NCBI GenBank assembly: GCA_903872345.1
Contig: CAIQKM010000028.1
Coordinates: forward strand, 1-38,015
Direction: 5' to 3'
DNA length: 38,015 nucleotides
DNA from: an uncultured Verrucomicrobia subdivision 3 bacterium
GTDB taxonomy: Bacteria > Verrucomicrobiota > Verrucomicrobiia > Limisphaerales > UBA11358
Shown here: piece by piece, positions 23,424 to 31,126 of the stretch
How the letters are laid out: the number at the start of each line of letters is the position of its first letter
Position numbering within the stretch: position 1 is the stretch's first letter
Notes under the pieces: generated by a model
Told to the model about the DNA's origin: nothing
The model's database searches: none
Seen by the model: only the letters and a program-made list of their open reading frames with translations
Made by a program: the position numbers and the translations under genes

Positions 23424-23945
23424 ATGAGCGAAGAAATTTTCGACATTGTCAACGAGCGCGACGAGGTGATCGGTCAGCGCCCGCGCCGCGAGGTGCATCA
23501 GCTCGGCCTGTGGCACCGCGCCGTGCACATCCTCGTGTTTAACGCGCGCGGCGAGGTGTTTTTGCAGAAGCGCTCCATGCTCAAGGACACCGCCAAGGGC
23601 AAATGGGATTCCTCCACTTCCGGCCACGTGGACTCGGGCGAAGATTACGACACCAGCGCCGTGCGCGAACTGGGCGAGGAAATCGGCCTGTACGTCAACA
23701 CCACGCCCCAACGCCTCTTCAAAATTGACGCCTGCAAGGAAACCGGCTGGGAGTTCTGCTGGATTTACCGTTGCGAAAGCGAAGGCCCCTTTGTGCTGCA
23801 TCCCGAGGAAATCGAAACCGGCGCCTGGTTTGCACCCGAAACCGTCACCCGCTGGGTGCAGGAAAAGCCCATGGACTTCGCCCGCGCCTTCGTGCTGATC
23901 TGGAAAAAATATTTGCAACAGACCGCCCAAACACCGACGGCATGA
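23424..23945 (+). CDS. Nudix hydrolase (IDI/YfcD-like)
   Basis: A 173-residue protein with a complete Nudix box at about residues 67-89: GHVDSGEDYDTSAVRELGEE followed by IGL, fitting GX5EX7REUXEEXGU with the metal-binding glutamates. The N terminus EIFDIVNERDEVIGQRPRRE and LWHRAVHILVFNARGEVFLQ match the YfcD/isopentenyl-diphosphate isomerase-like group, which act on diphosphate-linked substrates; the natural substrate is not known. The ATG at 23424 fits the family N terminus. The gene is followed after 66 bp by the large secreted protein gene. Confidence 0.85.
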   Translation: MSEEIFDIVNERDEVIGQRPRREVHQLGLWHRAVHILVFNARGEVFLQKRSMLKDTAKGKWDSSTSGHVDSGEDYDTSAVRELGEEIGLYVNTTPQRLFKIDACKETGWEFCWIYRCESEGPFVLHPEEIETGAWFAPETVTRWVQEKPMDFARAFVLIWKKYLQQTAQTPTA

Positions 23946-24011
23946 GCCGGCGGTTCTACCCCCTTTTGGGTATGGCCAAATGTCCGGTAATCGGCGGAAT
24001 ATAGCCTGAAC

Positions 24012-26285
24012 ATGGCCACCAACCAACCCGCCCATAACGACATCGGAAACCCGCCAGCCGCATCCGGCACCACCTTCAGTCGCAAGGAATTTCTCGGCCT
24101 GCTCGGCGGCAGTGCCGGCGCTCTGATTTTGCCGCCCCAGGTTTCCGCCCACGAAACCGCGGCGGATTCCGCAGCTGAAACCGGCCTGCCACCACTCATC
24201 ACCCGCCGCAAAACGCGCATCAGTTTCCGCTATTTCTTGCCGTGGGCGCCTGCGTGGGGCGATCAAAAATTCGCCGACCAGCGGCTGGAGGAACTCGTCC
24301 GATTCGGGCATGACTCCGGCATTGATAGCGTGCAATTTTTCGTCAACACCTTCCGCGCCTCCTACTACGTCCTGCCCGTGGATGTCGCGAGCCAGCAGCC
24401 GTGGATTGACTGGATGCGCGAGGTCGTGGCTCCCCGCATCCGCGCCGAAGGTTTTGGGTATGAACTAAACTTTCAGGAAATTCTCGGCGCCACCACCTCC
24501 GGCACCGATCTGCGGTCGTTGTACAAATGGAAACAGTTCATGGTGGATCATGAAGGCAAAACCTCACCCGGTTCGCCGTGTCCCGAAGATCCCGTGTATC
24601 GCGGCGAAATGGCCAAAATGCTGCGCGGCTGGGCCGGCACCAAGCCGGACATACTCTGGATCGACGACGACTTCCGCCTGCACAATCACAGCACCGCCGG
24701 CATGTACTGTTACTGTCCGCTGCACCTGCAACAATTTGCCGCCCGCGCCGGCCGTGAATATACCCGCGAAGAAATTCTCGCCGCCGTGCTCCAACCCGGA
24801 CCGCCTTCCGCTTTCCGCGCGCAATGGCTCGATTTCCTCGGCGACCGCATGGCGGAATTCGCGCAATGGATCAGCGACCAGATTCACGCCGCCTCCCCCG
24901 ACACCCGCGTGGCCCTCATGACCTCCGGCACCGACATTCATTCGCTCGAAGGCCGCGACTGGAAAAAAGTGCTCGGCAATTTCGCCGGCAAATTCAAGCC
25001 GCTCATCCGCCCAACCTTCGGCCTCTATACCGGCACCACCTCGCCGCCCAAGTCCGCCAGTTCCAGTCTCACTGCCATCCTCTCGCAAGTGCAGGTGGTG
25101 GAACAATCGCTGGGCGAAAATAACTGCGACTTCGCGCCGGAGCTGGAAAACACGCGCTACACCACGTGGTCCAAATCCGTTGCCCACAGCACCTACGCCC
25201 TGCTGCTCGGCCAGCTCATGGGCCTGCCCATGGTCACCGCCGCCGTGAATGATCTGGATGGCTCGCCGCTCGCCGAGGAGCCCACCACCGTCCCGCTCTT
25301 TCGCCATGCCCGGCCCCGCATGGAAGCCCTCGCCGCGCTCAATCTCAAAAGCTGGCCGTTGCGCGGACTCGTGCTGCTCGCCGACAAGGACACCGCCCGC
25401 CAGACGCACGTTGCCGAAAAAGCCGATTACGAAGACATGGCCCCCGGCGCGCATTTGGAATCAACCCTCGCGCAAATGGGCATTCCCTTTCATTACCTTA
25501 CTGCCAAACAGGCTGCCGCCAGCGGCGAAGTGGTGATGCTCGAAGCCGGCACCGTCTGGAATGCCAGTGATGCCGAACTGGAACAAATCCTGCGCGGCGG
25601 CGTGCTGCTCACCAGCGGCGCCGCCCGGCTGATTGCCGACCGCGGCTTCGACACCTTGATTGGTGTGAAGGTGAACCGCCATCGCACCCAGGGCATCCAG
25701 TCCGAGGAATACGTGGCCGACCGCCTGCCCGGCGTCACCGCCATTCGCGTGCCGCATCGCGGGGCCGATTGGGATGAATTGGAACTGGCCGATGAGTCGG
25801 CGCAGGTCGCGAGCTGGTTCTGCGACATGCTCGGGGAAAAACATATCGGCACCGTGCTCTACCAGAATGCGAAAGGCGGCCGCGTGGTCGTTTACGCCCA
25901 AAATTCCGACATGCAAAGCGGCCTATTCGGCAGTCACGCCCGCCGCCGCTGGCTGCACGGCGCACTGCTGTGGCTGAGCCAGAGCCGCTTCCCCGCGCTG
26001 CCGGTGATTCCGCAGCACGGCGTCTCCCTGCTCAAACAAAAACCGGGACAGTCGCTCTACAGCTTCTGCAATCTCGGCACCGACGTGCTCACCCAGTTCA
26101 CCCTCCGCTGGCAAAACGCCGCCAATATTCGGAACCTCCAGTGCCTGCAAAAAAATGGAACCTGGCAAAAATTGAAATTCCGGGTGGAACCGGCCGCCGA
26201 TCATTGCCCGCCCAAAATCGTGGTCACAACCAATCTCAACTGCTACGACTGGCTCGTGCTGTTGTTTCAGGAAAAGACCGCATAA
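24012..26285 (+). CDS. Large secreted protein, glycoside hydrolase-like (GH42/beta-galactosidase-type layout)
   Basis: A 757-residue exported protein. The N terminus has a Tat-like signal (FSRKEFLGLLGGSAGALILP) with an R-K rather than R-R pair, then a Pro-rich linker. Residues about 70-350 look like a TIM barrel (SFRYFLPWAPAWG, DSVQFFVNTFRASYY, PDILWIDDDFRLHNH, TRVALMTSGTDIHSLEG), in which WIDDDF could hold an acidic catalytic residue. Residues about 440-640 resemble the GATase-like trimerisation domain of GH42 beta-galactosidases (LVLLADKDTARQTHV, HLESTLAQMGIPFHYL, GVLLTSGAARLI). A C-terminal beta-rich part follows. The exact family is not recognised; carbohydrate-degrading function is inference. 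Confidence 0.55.
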   Translation: MATNQPAHNDIGNPPAASGTTFSRKEFLGLLGGSAGALILPPQVSAHETAADSAAETGLPPLITRRKTRISFRYFLPWAPAWGDQKFADQRLEELVRFGHDSGIDSVQFFVNTFRASYYVLPVDVASQQPWIDWMREVVAPRIRAEGFGYELNFQEILGATTSGTDLRSLYKWKQFMVDHEGKTSPGSPCPEDPVYRGEMAKMLRGWAGTKPDILWIDDDFRLHNHSTAGMYCYCPLHLQQFAARAGREYTREEILAAVLQPGPPSAFRAQWLDFLGDRMAEFAQWISDQIHAASPDTRVALMTSGTDIHSLEGRDWKKVLGNFAGKFKPLIRPTFGLYTGTTSPPKSASSSLTAILSQVQVVEQSLGENNCDFAPELENTRYTTWSKSVAHSTYALLLGQLMGLPMVTAAVNDLDGSPLAEEPTTVPLFRHARPRMEALAALNLKSWPLRGLVLLADKDTARQTHVAEKADYEDMAPGAHLESTLAQMGIPFHYLTAKQAAASGEVVMLEAGTVWNASDAELEQILRGGVLLTSGAARLIADRGFDTLIGVKVNRHRTQGIQSEEYVADRLPGVTAIRVPHRGADWDELELADESAQVASWFCDMLGEKHIGTVLYQNAKGGRVVVYAQNSDMQSGLFGSHARRRWLHGALLWLSQSRFPALPVIPQHGVSLLKQKPGQSLYSFCNLGTDVLTQFTLRWQNAANIRNLQCLQKNGTWQKLKFRVEPAADHCPPKIVVTTNLNCYDWLVLLFQEKTA

Positions 26286-26297
26286 ACCAACAGGCGC

Positions 26298-27005
26298 TCA
26301 CCACGGCCGCGCCAGATCCGGCCGCCGCTTCTTCGGTTTGCCCGGCTTGACGCGGGGTGCCGGTGAACCATCCTCCGCCAGCGGGGCCGGCGCGTTCGCC
26401 GCTTCCGCCTGGATGGCCGTCATGGATTCATCAATCACCCCGAGCAGCTCCGTCCGCCCATGCCCCGTTTCCGAGGAACAACTGAACGTGGCCGGCGGCT
26501 GCACAAACCACGGCGAAATTTGGCCCATGAACGCGTCCTTGTTTGCCTGCGCCACCACGGGTGAAATCTTGTCCGCCTTGGTGAACACCAGCACGAACGG
26601 CACGCCGTTCCGCGTCAACCAACCAATGAATTCAATATCAATGTCCTGCGGCGGCAACGCCGATTCGATCAGCGCAAACACGCAGCACAGATTCGTGCGG
26701 TTTTTCAGGTAGTTGGACACCGCCTGGTTGAACTTCGCGCTATCCTTGCGCGCGCCCTCCGCAAACCCGTACCCCGGCAAATCCACCAGCCGCCAGCATT
26801 CGTTCATCACGAAAAAATTGATCAGCTTAGTAAACCCCGGCACCGGCGAGACCCGCGCCAGATCGTCCTTGCCACAAAGCATATTCAACAAGGACGACTT
26901 GCCGACGTTCGAGCGGCCGATGAAGGCGAATTCCGGCAGCGACTCGTCCGGACACGTGTCCAGATCCGGCGCGCTGCATTCAAAAATGGCGGATGAAATA
27001 TTCAC
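26298..27005 (-). CDS. engB: Ribosome biogenesis GTPase EngB (YihA/YsxC)
   Basis: About 235 residues. G motifs: GRSNVGKSS (G1), DLPGYGF (G3), FTKADK (G4) and SCSSETGHG (G5). EngB assists 50S subunit maturation. The GTG at 27005 (NISSAIFECSAPD) gives the family's usual short N terminus; a longer frame from the GTG at 27026 is possible, and neither has a clear Shine-Dalgarno. Beyond the normal end there is a C-terminal extension of about 40 residues, Ala/Pro-rich and then basic (PRVKPGKPKKRRPDLARPW), which could bind RNA. It is convergent with the preceding secreted-protein gene (12-bp gap) and divergent from trpE. Confidence 0.9.
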   Translation of the reverse strand: MNISSAIFECSAPDLDTCPDESLPEFAFIGRSNVGKSSLLNMLCGKDDLARVSPVPGFTKLINFFVMNECWRLVDLPGYGFAEGARKDSAKFNQAVSNYLKNRTNLCCVFALIESALPPQDIDIEFIGWLTRNGVPFVLVFTKADKISPVVAQANKDAFMGQISPWFVQPPATFSCSSETGHGRTELLGVIDESMTAIQAEAANAPAPLAEDGSPAPRVKPGKPKKRRPDLARPW

Positions 27006-27176
27006 AATGAGAAACGACCCTGCCACTGTCGCAGTTAATCGCGCCTACGGAAACACATTATTTTCATTTGCGGTTGAGCGGCGCATCCTGCCACGGCCAC
27101 CGTTCCTTCCGGAATGGTGTTCGTTACGGGTGTTGAAAACTCCCCTTTCCGATTTGAGTCGCCCCCGCGCCCGCAT

Positions 27177-27215
27177 CCGAGACCCGAAATCCGAGACCCG
27201 AGACCCGATTTCCCC
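27177..27215 (+). repeat. Direct repeats of CCGAGACCCGA upstream of trpE
   Basis: Two to three overlapping copies of CCGAGACCCGA occur at 27177-27187, 27191-27201 and, partly, 27200-27210, within the 267-bp engB-trpE spacer. The same phrase CCGAGACCCGATTTTCCCC occurs at about 1107-1125 in the first non-coding spacer. This looks like an interspersed intergenic repeat rather than a trp operator; no leader peptide with tandem Trp codons was found. Confidence 0.55.
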
Positions 27216-27272
27216 CCACCCCCGATTCCTCCTTTCGTTTTGCCCCGCGTCGGATAATAATGTCGCACCGTT

Positions 27273-28775
27273 ATGTATTCACCAACGCCCGATGAATTCT
27301 TGAAGCTCGCCGCGCAGGGAAATCTCATCCCCGTTTCGCGACGCATCCTGGCCGACCTGGAAACACCCCTCTCCGCCTACCGCAAAATCAGCGGCGCCGG
27401 CGAGTCGTTCCTCTTCGAATCCATCGAGGGCGGCGAGCACCTTAGCCGTTACTCCTTTGTCGGCTGCAATCCCCGCGCCGTCATCCGCCAGGACGGCCAG
27501 CACGTGCAGATCATCGAGAACGGCCGCATCACCGCCAGCCACATCGTGGGCAAGGACGTCAAGGACGGCCTCGAAGTGATCGAGCGCCTGATGAAGCAAT
27601 ACCGCGCCGTGGCCGTGCCCGGCCTGCCCCGCTTCACCGGCGGCGCCGTCGGCTTCATCGGCTATGAATTCATCCACGACGTCGAACCCGTCGTCCCCCG
27701 CCCCGCGCACGACGAACTCAAGGTGCCCGTCATTTATTTTCTCGTCGCCGACCAGCTTCTGATTTTCGACCGCGTGGCCCAGACCATCACCATCCTGGTG
27801 AATGCCATTCTGGAGGACGCCGAGTCTCCCGCCGAAGCCTACGAAAATGCCGTCGGCGAAATCGACCGCCTGGTCTCCCTGCTCGAATCGCCCAGCGAAT
27901 CGTCACCCGTCAGCGTGCCGCCGGAGATTCCGCCGCTCGCCTTTGAATCCAACCAGACGCCGGAAAAGTTTTACGCCAACGTCGAGGCCGCCAAGAAATT
28001 CATCACCGCCGGCGACATCATCCAGGTGGTCGGTTCCCAGCGCTTTTCCGCGCCCGTCAAGGCCTCGCCGCTGGACATCTACCGCGCCGCGCGCCACATC
28101 AATCCCTCGCCCTATATGTTCCTGCTGGAACTGAACGGCTTCGCCCTCGTCGGCGCCTCCCCGGAAATCCACGTGCGCTGCGAAGACGGCAAGGTGGAGA
28201 TCCGCCCCATCGCCGGCACCCGCAAACGCGGCAAGACCGACGACGAAGACCTCGCGCTCGAAAAAGAACTCCTCGCCGATCCCAAGGAACGCGCCGAGCA
28301 CGTGATGCTCGTGGACCTCGCCCGCAACGACATCGGCCGCGTGTGCGATTTCGGCAGCGTGCAGGTGAAGGACTTGATGTTCATTGAACGTTACAGCCAC
28401 GTCATGCACATCGTCTCGCAGGTGGAAGGCAATCTCTCCGCCGACAAATCCACCTACGACCTCATGCGCGCCACCTTCCCGGCCGGCACCGTGAGCGGCG
28501 CGCCGAAGATCCGCGCCATGCAGATCATTTCCGCCCTGGAGCAAACCACGCGCGGCACCTACGCCGGCGCGGTCGGATATTTTTCCTTCAACGGCAACCT
28601 CGACACCTGCATCACCATCCGCACCGCCCTCATCAAGGACGGCCAGGCCTACGTGCAGGCCGGCGGCGGCTGGGTGAACGACTCCACACCCGAAGGCGAG
28701 TACCAGGAGACCATCAACAAATCCCTCGCCATGCGCAAAGCCATCGCCATGGCCGAGAATTTCTCCGCCGAATAG
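27273..28775 (+). CDS. trpE: Anthranilate synthase component I
   Basis: A 500-residue chorismate-binding enzyme that makes anthranilate from chorismate and ammonia or glutamine, the first committed step of tryptophan synthesis. N-terminal lobe: ESIEGGEHLSRYSFVG, corresponding to the tryptophan feedback site (LES...RYSF). C-terminal chorismate-binding domain: INPSPYMFLLELNGFALVGA, IRPIAGTRKRGKT, EHVMLVDLARNDIGRV and TFPAGTVSGAPKIRAMQI. Length is normal for TrpE; PabB would be the alternative but the N-terminal regulatory motif favours TrpE. The ATG at 27273 is used. No other trp gene follows; the next gene is a convergent LysR regulator. Confidence 0.93.
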   Translation: MYSPTPDEFLKLAAQGNLIPVSRRILADLETPLSAYRKISGAGESFLFESIEGGEHLSRYSFVGCNPRAVIRQDGQHVQIIENGRITASHIVGKDVKDGLEVIERLMKQYRAVAVPGLPRFTGGAVGFIGYEFIHDVEPVVPRPAHDELKVPVIYFLVADQLLIFDRVAQTITILVNAILEDAESPAEAYENAVGEIDRLVSLLESPSESSPVSVPPEIPPLAFESNQTPEKFYANVEAAKKFITAGDIIQVVGSQRFSAPVKASPLDIYRAARHINPSPYMFLLELNGFALVGASPEIHVRCEDGKVEIRPIAGTRKRGKTDDEDLALEKELLADPKERAEHVMLVDLARNDIGRVCDFGSVQVKDLMFIERYSHVMHIVSQVEGNLSADKSTYDLMRATFPAGTVSGAPKIRAMQIISALEQTTRGTYAGAVGYFSFNGNLDTCITIRTALIKDGQAYVQAGGGWVNDSTPEGEYQETINKSLAMRKAIAMAENFSAE

Positions 28776-28874
28776 GCGGCCCGTTAAAAAAGGAGCAGCC
28801 GGCGCGAGACTCATCATTTTGGCGGCCACTGCCTATTGAGCGCCTTCGCCCGTCGGTTGCTGCTTTTTAGGCCG

Positions 28875-29747
28875 TCAGGCCAGTTCCTTCGCCCGGGCCT
28901 TGGACACATCCAAAAAGGCCGCCAGCAGCGGTGTGGTCTTGCCGCGCCAGTGGGCCCCAATGAGGGCCGGCGGAAATCCTTTCAGCGGCAATACCCTTAC
29001 CCCGGGCGGCGGCGGGCGCTTGGGCTGGGCGATGGAGATGCCGATGCCCAAGCCGGTGGCCACGTAGGTTTCAATCAGGTCCACGGAGCTGGCTTCAATG
29101 GCGGGATACCATTCCACCCCGAGCTTGGTAAGCTGCGTTTGAAAATTCTTGGATATCTGTTCATGCCCCGGCAGGCAAATGAGGGATTCCTGGATGCGGT
29201 CGCGCTGCCAGAGTTCCTCGGCGGATTTCAACGGACTGTCCTGCGGCACGAGCAGCACCATGGGCAGTTCCAGCAGGATCAGCGTATGAAACCCTTTGAG
29301 CGCCTTCTGCTCCACCAGGGTAATCACCAGGTCCACCTCATCGCGTGACAGGAGTTCCACCAAGTGCGCCGGATAGCCTTCGCGCAACGATATCTTCAAG
29401 CCCGGAAATTTGGTGCGCACCCCTTGCAGCAGGCGGGGCAGATGGTCGCGCAACACGATGGTGGAGGCGCCGATGCGAAAATGGCGGGTTTGACCGCCTT
29501 GAAATTCGGTAGCGATGCGGTCAAGGTTGGAAAAAAAGGGCTGGATGAACTCATACAGTTTCTCGCCGGACGGCGTGAGGGCAAACGGCCGGCGTTGGAA
29601 CAGCGGCACGCCGAGGTATTCCTCGAGTTGCGCCACCTGCGCGCTCACGGCGGGCTGCTGGATGCCGTAGGGGATGTTGCGGACCGCCGGCATGATGCCG
29701 CCGTGCCGGGCCACGTAGTAAAATAATTCGAGGTGATGAACGTTCAT
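28875..29747 (-). CDS. LysR-family transcriptional regulator
   Basis: A 290-residue regulator. The N-terminal winged helix-turn-helix (MNVHHLELFYYVARHGGIMP, then QQPAVSAQVAQLEEYLGVPLF) has a few extra residues between the two recognition helices (AVRNIPYGIQ). The effector domain (about 90-290) has LVITLVEQKALKGFH, ELPMVLLVPQDSPL and VATGLGIGISI. The ATG at 29747 with AGGA four bases upstream is chosen; the open frame runs another 58 codons upstream into hairpin repeats and should be ignored. LysR proteins usually control a divergent neighbour, which here would be the WXG100/FtsK operon (30114 onward), 366 bp away. This link is inference. Effector unknown. Confidence 0.88.
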   Translation of the reverse strand: MNVHHLELFYYVARHGGIMPAVRNIPYGIQQPAVSAQVAQLEEYLGVPLFQRRPFALTPSGEKLYEFIQPFFSNLDRIATEFQGGQTRHFRIGASTIVLRDHLPRLLQGVRTKFPGLKISLREGYPAHLVELLSRDEVDLVITLVEQKALKGFHTLILLELPMVLLVPQDSPLKSAEELWQRDRIQESLICLPGHEQISKNFQTQLTKLGVEWYPAIEASSVDLIETYVATGLGIGISIAQPKRPPPPGVRVLPLKGFPPALIGAHWRGKTTPLLAAFLDVSKARAKELA

Positions 29748-30113
29748 TGATCCTGACGATGTTGGCGGAAGTGTTATTGATTCGCGGGCGGGAAGCAAGC
29801 CGGGGCGCGACAGCCGGGGCCGCAGAGATGGCATCGCCACAGGGCGCATCCTGTCGCTGCCCGGAGCGCCGGTCTGCGACCGGCTTTGGGCAGACGGACT
29901 GCGACTCGCGTGATTTTTCATTTGTTTCGAACCGTGTGGATTTAATCAAGTGTTAAGCCGGCTACAAGCCGGCGCTCCGAACGGTGGACGGTTGGGACAG
30001 TGTCAGAATGCCCCGCCCCTTCCCATCAATTTGACGCATTTTTCAATTTTTGTTGGCGCCGGGCGGCGGGTTGGACGATGATAGCAACAGCACGATTTAC
30101 AAAAGGCTTTTAT
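29748..30113. other. 366-bp spacer between the LysR gene and the WXG100/FtsK operon
   Basis: It holds an inverted pair of REP-like hairpins (29863-29978), the promoter region of the LysR gene and, further right, presumably that of the secretion-like operon. AT-rich sequence TTTTTCAATTTTTGTTGG near 30040-30056 is the most promoter-like part. No T-N11-A LysR box could be picked out with confidence. Confidence 0.5.
29863..29978. repeat. Inverted pair of GGAGCG-led REP-like hairpins (pair 2)
   Basis: The left unit (29863-29884) is GGAGC followed by GCCGGTC-TGC-GACCGGC. The right unit (29957-29978), read on the minus strand, is GGAGC followed by GCCGGCT-TGT-AGCCGGC. As in pair 1 (854-966), the two units face each other with about 70 bp between them. 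The stems differ between copies while the GGAGCG flank and the loop position are kept, so base changes in the stem are compensated. Confidence 0.75.
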
Positions 30114-30386
30114 ATGGCCCAGGCTATCATGGATCCAGAGCGGGTGCGGCGGTTCGCCGAAGAACTGCAGCGCTTCAACAGCGACCTCGAAAACCGGATG
30201 ATCATGCTTCAGGCGCGCTTTGCCGCGCTGGGCGATACCTGGCAGGATCAGGAGCATGAGAAGTTCACCGAGGAATTCCAGCAGGCGCTCAAGGCCCTGA
30301 AAAAATTCAGTGAGATTTCGCGCCAGCATTCCCCCTACCTCCTGCGCAAGGCCCAGCGCATCGAGGAATATCTGCACCAACGCTGA
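30114..30386 (+). CDS. WXG100-like small helical protein (W-x-D variant), type VII-like substrate/partner 1
   Basis: A 90-residue protein with a predicted helix-turn-helix hairpin: helix 1 (MDPERVRRFAEELQRFNSDL, then a heptad-like stretch to RFAALGD), a turn TWQDQEHEKF, and helix 2 (EEFQQALKALKKFSEISRQH onward). The W-Q-D in the turn replaces the W-x-G of ESAT-6/EsxA proteins, and the F following four residues later fits the family. The ATG at 30114 is preceded by AAAAGG nine bases upstream and gives the usual 90-100 residue size; the longer frame from about 30000 is not supported. It is the first gene of a four-gene operon ending in an FtsK/EssC-like ATPase. Confidence 0.75.
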   Translation: MAQAIMDPERVRRFAEELQRFNSDLENRMIMLQARFAALGDTWQDQEHEKFTEEFQQALKALKKFSEISRQHSPYLLRKAQRIEEYLHQR

Positions 30387-30410
30387 CCCCCGCCCCCACC
30401 CCGCGCCACC

Positions 30411-30917
30411 ATGTCCAACGCCCAAGTCAGCTCGGTTGAAGCCATTGAAGCCTTTCGCGCGGATTTGCTCGTCTTTATTTCCAACGCCCGTGCGGCGCTG
30501 GAAGAGGTGGGGTCCGACCTCCTGCGGATGCGTCTCTGGCTGGAGAACGACCAGCGCCGCAATTGGGAAGGCCAGTTGCGCGTGCGCCAGTTTGCGCTGG
30601 AACGCACCCAGTCGGAACTGTTTGGCGCCCGGCTCTCGCAATTCCATGAAACCATGGTGGAAAAGCAGTTGGCGCATCGCCGGGCCCAGGTGGCGGTGGC
30701 CGAGGCGGAGGACAAGTTAAAGCGGCTCAAACGCTGGGAACGTAATCTGGAACATGACGCCGACCCCTTGCTCAAGCAGGTGGAGCACATGCAGAATTTT
30801 TTGAGCGGCGACCTCGGTCGCGGCGTGATTCAGCTCGACGAGCTAATCAAGAGTCTTCAGGCTTACGCGGGCATCACATCCCCCGCCCCAAAAAAGACGG
30901 AGAACAATACGGCATGA
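30411..30917 (+). CDS. Coiled-coil protein of the type VII-like operon
   Basis: A 168-residue, all-helical, highly charged protein with two long coiled coils (about residues 8-60 and 62-125, the second QLAHRRAQVAVAEAEDKLKR and following). The C-terminal tail is Pro/Lys-rich and flexible (ITSPAPKKTENNTA). No family was recognised and there is no signal peptide. Its stop overlaps the start of the next gene (ATGA at 30914), implying translational coupling and probably a complex with the two WXG100-like proteins or with the coiled-coil N terminus of the ATPase. It may be a structural or chaperone subunit; this is inference from position and helical content. Confidence 0.7.
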   Translation: MSNAQVSSVEAIEAFRADLLVFISNARAALEEVGSDLLRMRLWLENDQRRNWEGQLRVRQFALERTQSELFGARLSQFHETMVEKQLAHRRAQVAVAEAEDKLKRLKRWERNLEHDADPLLKQVEHMQNFLSGDLGRGVIQLDELIKSLQAYAGITSPAPKKTENNTA

Positions 30918-31126
30918 GTTTGAGCGGCAGCAAAGGCCGGCTGAATGGCATCACCCGCGAGCTCACGCTCAAGTGGGATGATACCAAAGCCACGTGGCGG
31001 GACGTCAAAGCGCAGGAGTTCGAACAGCGTTACCTGCGCGAGATGTTCATTGAAATGAGCAAGACCGTTGCCGCCATCGAAAAACTCGACGAATTACTCC
31101 GCAAAATCAGGACTGACTGTGAGTGA
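30914..31126 (+). CDS. Second WXG100-like small protein (W-x-D variant), partner 2
   Basis: A 70-residue protein. Helix 1 (GRLNGITRELTLKWDDTK) leads to a turn ATWRDVKAQEFEQRYL, and helix 2 runs to the end (REMFIEMSKTVAAIEKLDEL). The turn matches that of the 30114 gene: T-W-[QR]-D, then three or four residues, then [EK]-F. The first helix is shorter than in ordinary EsxA/EsxB proteins. The gene overlaps the preceding stop by four bases and its own stop overlaps the GTG of the ATPase gene. Together with the 30114 product it is a good candidate for a heterodimer like EsxA-EsxB. Confidence 0.7.
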   Translation: MSLSGSKGRLNGITRELTLKWDDTKATWRDVKAQEFEQRYLREMFIEMSKTVAAIEKLDELLRKIRTDCE

